DNA from: Ruminococcaceae bacterium UBA7030
GTDB taxonomy: Bacteria > Bacillota > Clostridia > Oscillospirales > Acutalibacteraceae
NCBI GenBank assembly: GCA_002494125.1
Contig: DLBD01000049.1
Coordinates: forward strand, 1 to 42,225
DNA: 42,225 nucleotides
Reading direction: 5' to 3'
This document shows positions 1 to 6,936 of this stretch, one piece after another. The notes under the pieces were generated by a model. That model was not told the DNA's origin. It was given only the letters and a program-made list of their open reading frames with translations, and ran no database searches. Position 1 is the first letter of the stretch. Every line of letters starts with the position of its first letter. Both the position numbers and the translations under genes were made by a program.

Positions 1-5
1 GCTTC

Positions 6-43
6 AAAAAGTCCATTAGGGCGCCAGCCCAAATGGACTTTTA
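6..43. terminator. Terminator hairpin at the left edge
   Basis: A-rich stem AAAAGTCCATT pairs with AATGGACTTTT around an inner GGGC/GCCC stem and is followed by T residues. It probably ends a gene lying left of the window; it could work on both strands. Confidence 0.75.
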
Positions 44-124
44 TTCATTGTTCTGACAAAAAATCTGTTGATTTTGGATGCAAAGCAGTTTTGACAAAGT
101 AATTTTAGTTCATAAAGGTATTAC

Positions 125-160
125 AAAATCCCCTGCATACTTGCGTATTCAGGGGATTTT
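125..160. terminator. Terminator hairpin downstream of mazF
   Basis: AAAATCCCCTG pairs perfectly with CAGGGGATTTT, with an extra inner ATAC/GTAT stem. It has A and T tracts on both flanks and lies 85 bp past the mazF stop, so it can serve as the mazF terminator on the minus strand and is probably bidirectional. Confidence 0.75.
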
Positions 161-244
161 TAATGTCTTTAGGGACAAAAGGACGAAGTCAAAACCTATC
201 CTTCGTTATCGCACCTCGCCTTTCAGAACTGCTTTATTAGATAA
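161..244. other. Short non-coding stretch with a small inverted repeat
   Basis: No credible gene is seen. An ACGAAG/CTTCGT inverted repeat (about 182-205) lies between the terminator hairpin and the mazF stop. It may simply be part of the mazF 3' untranslated region. Confidence 0.3.
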
Positions 245-586
245 TTATAATCCGAAACTTACGCTGAGCGCTTGATTAACCTTTCCCATATCGGTGGTAT
301 CAAGCGAGCCCATTCTCTCTCTCAACCGTCTTTTGTCAATCGTCCTCACCTGCTCAAGAAGAACAACGCTGTCCTTTGCGAGTCCGCAGGTATGTGCGTC
401 GACCTCAATATGAGTGGGAAGATTGTTTTTATCGCGCTGAGAAGTAATTGCTGCTGCAATGACTGTAGGGGAAAATTTGTTGCCGACATCGTTTTGAACA
501 ATAAGAACAGGTCTTACCCCTCCCTGCTCGGAACCGACAACGGGACTTAAATCAGCATAATATATTTCGCCTCGTTTTACTGACAA
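245..586 (-). CDS. mazF: MazF/EndoA-family mRNA interferase toxin
   Basis: A 113-residue protein of the usual length for the PemK/MazF/NdoA family, which are cytoplasmic sequence-specific endoribonucleases. The N-terminus KRGEIYYADLSPVVGSEQGG matches the family's first strand and the S1-S2 loop with its conserved Arg and Gly residues. PVLIVQND and the later TxHIEV and LEQVRTI segments are also typical. Translation starts at a TTG (584-586), supported by AAGGTGAT 5-6 nt upstream; no in-frame ATG upstream is usable. Clostridial mazF usually follows a ribbon-helix-helix antitoxin or alr, but the neighbour here is the divergent cotJ pair, and the 160 bp between them encode nothing recognisable as MazE. 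The family call is secure. Whether it acts as a toxin, and what restrains it, is unknown. Confidence 0.93.
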   Translation of the reverse strand: MSVKRGEIYYADLSPVVGSEQGGVRPVLIVQNDVGNKFSPTVIAAAITSQRDKNNLPTHIEVDAHTCGLAKDSVVLLEQVRTIDKRRLRERMGSLDTTDMGKVNQALSVSFGL

Positions 587-649
587 TTATATCACCTTAT
601 ATTTTTTGCTTTCGTTTATATATTTGCCGAAAAGCTTGCTTTCTATTCC

Positions 650-682
650 ATTATATGTAATTTCTTTTTTTAGGCTTATCAA
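650..682 (-). promoter_or_regulatory. Possible mazF promoter
   Basis: On the minus strand TTGATA is followed after 17 nt by TACATA, which overlaps a TATAAT. This would give a leader of about 60 nt. It is a sequence match only; the cotJA-mazF intergenic region must carry promoters for both directions. Confidence 0.4.
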
Positions 683-772
683 AAACAGGCTTAAGGTCAT
701 AGAATAAATCAGCAGGAATATGCGCATTTATCAACAAAAGCGCATTTGCGAATAATTTCAAAGGAGTATTTT

Positions 773-979
773 ATGGAAAAATATGATGACCTTTTTAAGC
801 CGAGTTTTCTTAAAAAGGATAAGCGCACCGCCCTTCCTGAAGACGCTGCGCTTACCATGGCTTATGTTCCGCTTCAGCTCGAGCTTATAACATATGACGG
901 AGATAAAGGATTTGACAAGGGAACGATATTCCCGGCACTTAACAAGCCTTTTAAGGGAAAGATGGTGGAAAAAGTATGA
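773..979 (+). CDS. cotJA: Spore coat-associated protein CotJA
   Basis: A 68-residue protein (MEKYDDLFKP...) matching the CotJA family. CotJA is a small, soluble, Pro-rich polypeptide of the inner spore coat, made in the mother cell under SigE in Bacillus. Recognisable parts are ALTMAYVPLQ and the FDKGTIFPALNKPF segment. The ATG at 773 is chosen because AAAGGAG lies just upstream (about 760-766); a TTG further upstream has no such site. The stop overlaps the start of cotJB by 4 nt, so the two are translationally coupled. No SigE promoter could be assigned with confidence. This gene is the clearest sign in the window that the host sporulates. Confidence 0.9.
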   Translation: MEKYDDLFKPSFLKKDKRTALPEDAALTMAYVPLQLELITYDGDKGFDKGTIFPALNKPFKGKMVEKV

Positions 980-1224
980 ATAAGGAAAAGCTTATGAGAA
1001 GGCTGAGCTCTCTTGGATTTTCTGTGCAGGAATACAGACTGTTTCTTGACACTCACCCGGAAAACGAAGAGGCATTAACTCTCTTCAACGAGGCAAAAAA
1101 GAAGTATGACGCCGTTTTGCAGGAGTATGAAAAAGAGTATGGTGCACTCACCTTAAACGGTATCAACAGCGACGAATGGCTTGAAGACCCATGGCCATGG
1201 GATTACAAAGAAGAAGAGAAATAA
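976..1224 (+). CDS. cotJB: Spore coat protein CotJB
   Basis: An 82-residue CotJB-family protein: Leu-rich helical N-terminus (RRLSSLGFSVQEYRLFLDTHP), a central helix with YDAVLQEYEKEYG, and the characteristic acidic/aromatic tail with WLEDPWPWDY. In Bacillus, CotJB is part of the cotJABC operon and associates with CotJA and the Mn-catalase-like CotJC. Here the operon ends right after cotJB with a strong terminator, so cotJC is not the next gene. The start overlaps the cotJA stop (ATGA). Confidence 0.9.
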   Translation: MNKEKLMRRLSSLGFSVQEYRLFLDTHPENEEALTLFNEAKKKYDAVLQEYEKEYGALTLNGINSDEWLEDPWPWDYKEEEK

Positions 1225-1236
1225 TAAAGAGTTATT

Positions 1237-1282
1237 AAAAAGCCTGAACACCTCGCATTCGCGAAGTGTTCAGGCTTTTTTT
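1237..1282. terminator. Bidirectional terminator between cotJB and the carboxypeptidase gene
   Basis: Long stem of AAAAAGCCTGAACAC plus CGC paired with GCG plus GTGTTCAGGCTTTTT, with a single mismatch, and T runs on both strands. It serves the convergent cotJAB and dac genes. Confidence 0.9.
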
Positions 1283-1331
1283 ATTTAATAACAAGCTTAT
1301 CCTTTTTTACTGTTTTTGAAGATGTTAGTAT

Positions 1332-2723
1332 TTACTTTTTATATCTTTTCGGCGGCTCGAGGTCGTCAATTTTGTCAGGGTAATTGTCCCTGCTGTCATT
1401 GAGCTTTTCCTTATTTCTCCTTTTCCTGTTCTTTTTCTTAAGACTTGTAAAGAAAAGAAATGCATACGCAATAAAGAATAGAATAAGTAAAACAAATATT
1501 ATTTTCACTATAGTCGACGAAAGGAAAGCCTTTACCGCATTTATAACCTTAAGGAAGGTTGAAAGCTCAACCGTATCGGCAGCGACAAGATCTACAGTTG
1601 CAATAACCATATCGCCGTAAATTATATTAGCCTGACATATATCGTCGCCCTTTGAAACAGGTGCGTTTACAATATCTGGCTTATCAACAAACTCATAGAT
1701 AATAGCGGACTTATCAAGCCCCGCAGGCACGATTTCGTTAACATCCTCTTTTGCAACAAGTTGAACTGTGTCAGCGTCCTTACCGTCTTTAACGGCAACC
1801 TCGCCGACAACCTCGGCTTTTCTTACAAGAGTTGTATATTTGAGGCTGTCAAATGCCCACTCAAAGAGCGTTTTAGCGTCAACGAAAGAGCATTTTGTAA
1901 GGTAATCCTCGCCGTTAATCGCCTGCTGCGGCGACTTCATAACTACCGCAAGATAGTTATAACCGTTTTTTGATGCTTTGGTAATAACGCAGTATTCAGC
2001 CTCTGTAGTCGATCCGGTCTTGATGCCCTGCGCATATTCGTAATAATATGTGATATATCCGGGCTGAAGCATAAGATTGGTATGTGGAAGTGTTATGCCG
2101 TGGAAATCGACCTGTGTTGTAGTTGCAATCTTAACAAATTCAGGTGATTTTAACGCTTCGAGGGTCATAAGCGACATATCCCTCGCGGTTGTGTAATGGT
2201 TGTCATCGTGAAGTCCGTCAGGGTTTACAAAATGCGTATCCTTACAACCGATCGACTGCGCCCATGCGTTCATCTCCGCTACAAATGCCTCTTTAGTACC
2301 GCTTACATATTCAGCAAGCACCTCGCAAGCGTCGCAAGCGGAATGAACCATAGTAAGATAAAGAAGGGTTTCGATTGTAAGCTGTTCACCTATTTCAATA
2401 CCTGCAACCTGTGCGCCTGTTCCTACGCTTTGGTTGTATGCATTTTCGGACATCGTTGTAACCGCTGTTAAATCCTGAACCTTATTAAGCGTTACCATCG
2501 CTGTTGCAATTTTTGTAAGAGATGCCGGATAAAGACGCTCGTCCGCATTTCTTTCTGCAACTACCGGGTAAGATGCGTCGTCAAGATTTATAAGCATATA
2601 AGCCTCGGCATATATTGTTTTGTCAGGCTCGTATGTAGCAGCGCTTGCTGAAAAAGCAGGAGCGCAAAAGAAAGTCGAAAGTATAATAAGTATTGATAAA
2701 AATAGAGATAGTGTTTTTTTCAT
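1332..2723 (-). CDS. D-alanyl-D-alanine carboxypeptidase (DacF/PBP5-like, S11)
   Basis: A 463-residue low-molecular-weight penicillin-binding protein that would trim the terminal D-Ala from peptidoglycan stem peptides at the outer face of the membrane. It has a signal peptide (about 1-28, AFSASAA), an SxxK nucleophile motif at S68-L-T-K71, a KTG motif at 235-237 in GIKTGST, a C-terminal beta-domain, and then a transmembrane helix (about 405-427) with a highly basic, charged tail. The helix replaces the usual amphipathic anchor. The second active-site motif, normally S-x-N, reads S128-A-C130, with Cys in place of Asn; the rest of the local DA(C)E pattern is kept. Start ATG 2723 is preceded by AAAGGTG. 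The dacA/dacF assignment is not resolved, so no symbol is given. Confidence 0.92.
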   Translation of the reverse strand: MKKTLSLFLSILIILSTFFCAPAFSASAATYEPDKTIYAEAYMLINLDDASYPVVAERNADERLYPASLTKIATAMVTLNKVQDLTAVTTMSENAYNQSVGTGAQVAGIEIGEQLTIETLLYLTMVHSACDACEVLAEYVSGTKEAFVAEMNAWAQSIGCKDTHFVNPDGLHDDNHYTTARDMSLMTLEALKSPEFVKIATTTQVDFHGITLPHTNLMLQPGYITYYYEYAQGIKTGSTTEAEYCVITKASKNGYNYLAVVMKSPQQAINGEDYLTKCSFVDAKTLFEWAFDSLKYTTLVRKAEVVGEVAVKDGKDADTVQLVAKEDVNEIVPAGLDKSAIIYEFVDKPDIVNAPVSKGDDICQANIIYGDMVIATVDLVAADTVELSTFLKVINAVKAFLSSTIVKIIFVLLILFFIAYAFLFFTSLKKKNRKRRNKEKLNDSRDNYPDKIDDLEPPKRYKK

Positions 2724-2727
2724 AGAC

Positions 2728-2756
2728 TTGACACCTTTATTTCAAAAAGATATTAT
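2728..2756 (+). promoter_or_regulatory. Promoter of the phosphoesterase-like gene
   Basis: TTGACA, 17 nt, TATTAT: near-perfect SigA-type promoter about 65 bp before the start codon. The -35 overlaps the translation start region of the divergent carboxypeptidase gene. Confidence 0.75.
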
Positions 2757-2757
2757 G

Positions 2758-2786
2758 TATATAGTGTATCATTTTTTCTGTTACAA
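2758..2786 (-). promoter_or_regulatory. Promoter of the carboxypeptidase gene
   Basis: On the minus strand TTGTAA, 17 nt, TATATA, placing the transcription start about 25-30 nt before the ribosome binding site. It is back-to-back with the plus-strand promoter. Confidence 0.5.
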
Positions 2787-2820
2787 AAAAAGACTTATTT
2801 TTATTTTTTCGGAGATATTT

Positions 2821-3498
2821 ATGATTTTTATTACAGGTGACACGCATGGTGATATTTCGTGTCTGAAAAACGCAAAGCTTAACAAACTCGGCGAGAAGGA
2901 TTATCTTATAGTGTGCGGCGATTTCGGTTTTTTATGGAATGCGCAGGACGAAAAAGAAAAGAAAAATATGGAGTGGCTGAAGAAGAGAAAGTATACAATA
3001 TGCTTTGTCGACGGCGCTCACGAAAATTTTGACATATTAAACTCCTATCAGCCGTACAGATGGAAGGGCGGCAATGCTCATAAAATCGCAGATAATATAT
3101 ATCACCTGATGCGAGGTGAGATATTCACACTCGAGGGCAAAACTTTTTTTGTAATGGGCGGCGGTGAAAGCGACGACGCCTATATGCGCAAAGAGGGAGA
3201 AAGCTGGTGGGAAAGCGAGCTTCCAAGCGCCGAAGAATTAAAGAACGGCGTATATAACCTTGAAAGCACACAAAGAAATATCAATTATATTCTGACATAT
3301 GAACCGCCGACAATAGCAAAGGATATACTCAGGCAAAGGACAAATCAGGATTTAAGCATAACCCCGCTTAATACGTATCTTCAGGAGCTTATGAAAAATA
3401 TTGATTATATGCACTGGTATTTCGGTTCGCTTCATATTGACCTGAATATCAGCAAAAAAATGACTGCGGTATTTAATGAAATAATACAAATATCATAA
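2821..3498 (+). CDS. Metallophosphoesterase-fold protein with degenerate active site
   Basis: A 225-residue protein of the calcineurin-like phosphoesterase fold. The first metal motif is intact (GDTHGD, D7 and H9) and GDFGFLW (D34) stands for GDxxD. Later motifs are changed: the usual GNH(E/D) reads G-A66-H-E, the THxPP His is Y160 (LTYEPP), and the GHxH motif is G-S203-L-H205. In the family these positions supply bimetal ligands or the catalytic His, so the protein may bind one metal, or act as a binding pseudoenzyme rather than a phosphodiesterase. ATG 2821 follows GGAGAT at 2811; longer in-frame reading upstream runs through the promoter. It is a single gene between two minus-strand genes, with its own promoter and terminator. 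The fold is secure; substrate unknown. Confidence 0.85.
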   Translation: MIFITGDTHGDISCLKNAKLNKLGEKDYLIVCGDFGFLWNAQDEKEKKNMEWLKKRKYTICFVDGAHENFDILNSYQPYRWKGGNAHKIADNIYHLMRGEIFTLEGKTFFVMGGGESDDAYMRKEGESWWESELPSAEELKNGVYNLESTQRNINYILTYEPPTIAKDILRQRTNQDLSITPLNTYLQELMKNIDYMHWYFGSLHIDLNISKKMTAVFNEIIQIS

Positions 3499-3501
3499 GT
3501 A

Positions 3502-3534
3502 AAAGCCTTGCAAACTTGATGTTTGCAAGGCTTT
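3502..3534. terminator. Bidirectional terminator
   Basis: AAAGCCTTGCAAAC pairs perfectly with GTTTGCAAGGCTTT around a 5-nt loop; it lies between the convergent phosphoesterase-like gene and the large repeat protein. Confidence 0.9.
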
Positions 3535-3539
3535 AATTT

Positions 3540-6500
3540 TTAAGGATTAAGGCATGCGCCGGAGGAATTGAAGCGGTAAGTTTTGCTTCCGATTTTCCTG
3601 CTGCCTGTTACCATAGCGCCTGAAGAGTCGAAGTAGTACCAATACCTGCCGACTTTAAGCCATCCTGTTACCATTGCGCCTGAGGAATTGAAGTAATACC
3701 ACTTACCTGATACTTTAAGCCAACCTGTTGCCATAGCGCCTGATGAATTGAAGAAGTACCATTTATTCGATACCTTAAGCCATCCCGTCGCCATTTTTCC
3801 GTTTGCATCAAAGTAATACCATTTATTTGATATTTTCTGCCAACCCTTTTGCATAGCGCCTGACGAGTTAAAGTAATACCAGTAATTTGATATTTTCTGC
3901 CAGCCTGTTACCATTGCGCCGCTTGAGCTGAAATAGTATCTGTTATTCGAGATATTATAAAATCCCGTTACCATAGCTCCGCTTGTTGCGAAGTAATACC
4001 ACTTATAATTAATTCTTTCCCATCCCGTAGCCATGGCTCCGTTTGGTGAAAGAAGATAATACCATGTGCCTGAAAGGCTGAGCCAGCCGGTCTGCATAAT
4101 ACCGCTCGAATTAAAATAGTACCATGCGCCGCCTGCCTGAGTCCATCCGGTTGCCATTCTTCCCGAACCCGGGAGAAGATAATACCAGTTATCTTTATAA
4201 AGAAGCCACCCTGTATGGAGCGTAACCGTTGTATTATTTCCTGAGGTTTCAACCTTTGAAACATATACCCAGTAGCCTTCGTGAAGCATCCAGCCCACCT
4301 TCGGTATATCGGAGGAAGAACCTTCTCCTCCGCCGCTCGGCGTACTCTTTTCAACAATCTTAAAGGTTGTTGAGAAGGAACCTGTGTAATTACCCTTAAA
4401 GGTAACGGTCATAGTGGCTGTGCCGACATTTACATTATTTTTGTAAGTGACATCGTAGTCCGTGCCCTTGACAAGCTGTGTTGTAGAATCCGTGAAATGA
4501 GGAAGCTCAATTTCAATAGCCTTGCCTGTATATGTCTGGTCAGCAATCGGGTATTTCTTGTAATATTCGACGAATGTATTTGTAATATTTCTCGGTGTCG
4601 TTACCGTATAATTCCATATTACTTTAGTACCCGCCTCAAAATACTTACTCGTTGAAAGGGCAGTAAGAGTAAGAGTACCTGTATCGCCGACATTGTTATA
4701 CGGCGTAACATCCGTAATCTTATAGTCGGTGCCGTTATACACAACAACATATTCGCTTGAGTTGCCGAAATTAAAGCTCTTCTGGTTTGCGATTTCAGAG
4801 CCGAAGGTAACGTTAACCGACCTTACATATTTTGAAAGGTCAGCCTTCGTGATTTCAAACGGGATGTCAACGCAGCCCGAATAGTTTCCGCTGTACTGAA
4901 TTCTGATATAGTAAAGACCCGGAGCGTCAATCTTCTTTACGGAAAAAGTATTTCCGCTTTTAGTACCGATATAAACTACATAGTCCTTATTAACGGAGTT
5001 AAGGACGGTTTCAGCAGAGTCAACAACCTTAACATTAACGTCAAGTGACGTACCCGTAAACGCCGTCTGAAGTTTGAGATTTCCGCTGCTTGCTTCAGCT
5101 TCTGAAAGTTCCTCGCCGTTAATTGTTGTTGAGTTAAGGTCATAGTTTTCTTTAAGATCATCCATCGGAAGCGGATTAATCTTAAATCCCATTTCATAGA
5201 CAATGTTGCTTAAAATGTTCTTAAGCTCAAAACTGTAATCGCCTGCATTAAGCAGATACTTTCCTTCGGTTGAATACTCAACGCCTTCGGCAAAATCAAT
5301 GAACTCACAAGTATAATAGTATCCTGTTGAATAGTAATAAAAGCCGGTTGCAAAGCTGAGTGCATTTTCCTTTTCCGTGTCTATCTTATAAAGATTACCT
5401 TTTGATGAAACGATAATATAGTTTTCGTAAACATAGTTACCGTCCGGAACAAATTTTTCGTCAGGGTCATCGGTCTTCATTCTGTAAATAACTGCAACAG
5501 CCTGAAAATCGCTTGGGTCATCGGCACCCTGCGACTGTTCGTATACTTTTCCTACCTCAAAGTGATAGTCGTCAGTGCTAATCGTCAAGTAGGAATAGTC
5601 GCCGTCAGCCTGCTGATGCTTTTGGGGTGAAAAGGTTTCGTTTTCAGTTCCTCTGAGGTAATACGAATAATCCACAACCGTGTAATACTCGTTAAGCTTC
5701 TGCGTTCTTTGAGAAGCGAAGGTGGTGTCAATAAGGAACCATTCGTAATCGTTTTGAGTGCTGTCCTTCAGGTATACTATATTCCATGCGTGGGGGTCGC
5801 TGACGCCTGTGGTATAGTCGCCTGTTACAATTTCGCAGTCGATACCGTTTGACTTACAAAGAGAATAGAAAAGAAGTGAATATCCTTCGCAGACTGCCAT
5901 ACCCTGATTAAGCTTTCTCGGGCGGTACAGTCCCTGCATATCGGTATATCTTACAAATTTATATTCAGAGATATCAAAATCCTCTTCAAGCGAGCCGTCA
6001 ATATTCCCGAATATTGCACCGTATGCACTATGTGATGAAAGATAGCGGGCGCTGTCCTTGGGGTAAAGCTGTCTTGAGGTATCCTTGTAAACTTCGTTAT
6101 CATATAGGGTGTTTTTAGTGATGAAATTATATATCGTTTTTACAGTGTAATACTCTTTTTCCTGCTGTGTGGGAGCGTTCTGAATTACGCTGTTTGAGGT
6201 GATAAAGTAGTTATTCCATGCATCAACAAATGCAGATACCATTTCCTCCTGCCGTGAAGTAGTGACATACGAAAAATAATAAGTCACCTTAACAAAGCAA
6301 TACTGCGTATTCGTTTTACTTGAATTAAGCTCAAAAGGATAAGTTCTTCGTGCAATACTTGCCGTCTGCTTAAGATAGTCGCCGCCATAAGGTGTGCCGT
6401 CGTCAGTATAAACAGCATTCTTCACATTTTCAAAGATAAGCGAATCAAAATACCGGCCTTCGTCTTCAGAGTACTGACTCATATCAACATAGCTTTTCGG

Positions 6501-6800
6501 AAATCCGATAATTACAGTAATACTGTCCTGACGTTCATACATAGCATTGCGAATAACAAGTCCTGCATTTTCAAAGTCAAGATCCGGGTCATAAGTTGCG
6601 CCGGTCCATTTTCCCTCATTTACAACCCAAACGTCGTCATAATCAGCGTTAACATAGATCATACTTCCGTCAGAGTTTTTGTATTCCTGTCCCTCGGTGT
6701 ACTGCGAGGCGCTTGCACTTATGGCAAATGCAAAAACGCAAATAACAAAAACGGATAATGAAATGATGAGTTTTATCAATGATTTTTTATTTTTCAGCAT
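3540..6800 (-). CDS. Secreted transglutaminase-like protein with cell-wall-binding repeats
   Basis: About 1086 residues. A signal peptide (1-31, ending SASAS) is followed by a transglutaminase-like domain with the Cys-His-Asp triad C304 (AVCEGYSLL), H337 (DPHAWNIVYL) and D358 (LIDTTF). Central regions (about 550-820) resemble bacterial Ig-like or MBG-type modules (Y-x-GxA, TMTVTFKGNYTG). The C-terminus is a run of 11 roughly 20-residue choline-binding-type repeats (TGWxKxxxxWYYFxSSGAM). Such domains act outside the cell; the repeats hold the protein on teichoic acid or another wall glycan. The family includes proteases and cross-linking enzymes, so the reaction is not predictable. Start: the ATG at 6800 is chosen because GGGGGGTG lies just upstream; an upstream ATG would add 11 residues before the signal peptide. 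No sortase motif. Confidence 0.88.
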   Translation of the reverse strand: MLKNKKSLIKLIISLSVFVICVFAFAISASASQYTEGQEYKNSDGSMIYVNADYDDVWVVNEGKWTGATYDPDLDFENAGLVIRNAMYERQDSITVIIGFPKSYVDMSQYSEDEGRYFDSLIFENVKNAVYTDDGTPYGGDYLKQTASIARRTYPFELNSSKTNTQYCFVKVTYYFSYVTTSRQEEMVSAFVDAWNNYFITSNSVIQNAPTQQEKEYYTVKTIYNFITKNTLYDNEVYKDTSRQLYPKDSARYLSSHSAYGAIFGNIDGSLEEDFDISEYKFVRYTDMQGLYRPRKLNQGMAVCEGYSLLFYSLCKSNGIDCEIVTGDYTTGVSDPHAWNIVYLKDSTQNDYEWFLIDTTFASQRTQKLNEYYTVVDYSYYLRGTENETFSPQKHQQADGDYSYLTISTDDYHFEVGKVYEQSQGADDPSDFQAVAVIYRMKTDDPDEKFVPDGNYVYENYIIVSSKGNLYKIDTEKENALSFATGFYYYSTGYYYTCEFIDFAEGVEYSTEGKYLLNAGDYSFELKNILSNIVYEMGFKINPLPMDDLKENYDLNSTTINGEELSEAEASSGNLKLQTAFTGTSLDVNVKVVDSAETVLNSVNKDYVVYIGTKSGNTFSVKKIDAPGLYYIRIQYSGNYSGCVDIPFEITKADLSKYVRSVNVTFGSEIANQKSFNFGNSSEYVVVYNGTDYKITDVTPYNNVGDTGTLTLTALSTSKYFEAGTKVIWNYTVTTPRNITNTFVEYYKKYPIADQTYTGKAIEIELPHFTDSTTQLVKGTDYDVTYKNNVNVGTATMTVTFKGNYTGSFSTTFKIVEKSTPSGGGEGSSSDIPKVGWMLHEGYWVYVSKVETSGNNTTVTLHTGWLLYKDNWYYLLPGSGRMATGWTQAGGAWYYFNSSGIMQTGWLSLSGTWYYLLSPNGAMATGWERINYKWYYFATSGAMVTGFYNISNNRYYFSSSGAMVTGWQKISNYWYYFNSSGAMQKGWQKISNKWYYFDANGKMATGWLKVSNKWYFFNSSGAMATGWLKVSGKWYYFNSSGAMVTGWLKVGRYWYYFDSSGAMVTGSRKIGSKTYRFNSSGACLNP
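3543..4215 (-). repeat. Tandem ~60-bp coding repeats (cell-wall-binding repeat array)
   Basis: Eleven in-frame copies of a 60-63-bp unit encode the C-terminal repeats. Copies nearest the C-terminus are most alike at DNA level, consistent with recent unequal duplication; the outer N-terminal ones have diverged (LLPGSGRM and LLSPNGAM variants). Confidence 0.9.
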
Positions 6801-6883
6801 AAGAACACCCCCCATAGATATATACTTATACACTTTTATTATATCATATTTAATTATAATAATCTAATATCAAATAGCACAAA

Positions 6884-6922
6884 AAAACACGCCGAAAATT
6901 GTGCAAGTTTCCGACGTGTTTG
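6884..6922 (-). terminator. Terminator of the hydrolase gene
   Basis: On the minus strand AAACACG...CGTGTTT with an interrupted inner stem, followed by seven T. It lies 15 bp past the hydrolase stop and upstream of the repeat-protein gene. Confidence 0.8.
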
Positions 6923-6936
6923 CATATTTTTGTACA

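Noticed and set aside
272..550. Plus-strand open frame opposite mazF
   Set aside because: It lies antisense to a clear MazF, has no ribosome binding site and no recognisable motif; it is a shadow of the minus-strand gene.
587..727. 46-residue frame as a MazE-type antitoxin
   Set aside because: It lacks a ribosome binding site and the length, charge and ribbon-helix-helix pattern of MazE/EndoAI, and it covers the likely promoter. Kept only as a question in the findings.
3543..4215. Periodic 60-bp repeats resembling a tandem or CRISPR-like array
   Set aside because: The copies are in frame, encode TGWxKxxxxWYYFxSSGAM and grade in similarity; there are no unique spacers. They are the repeat domain of a protein.
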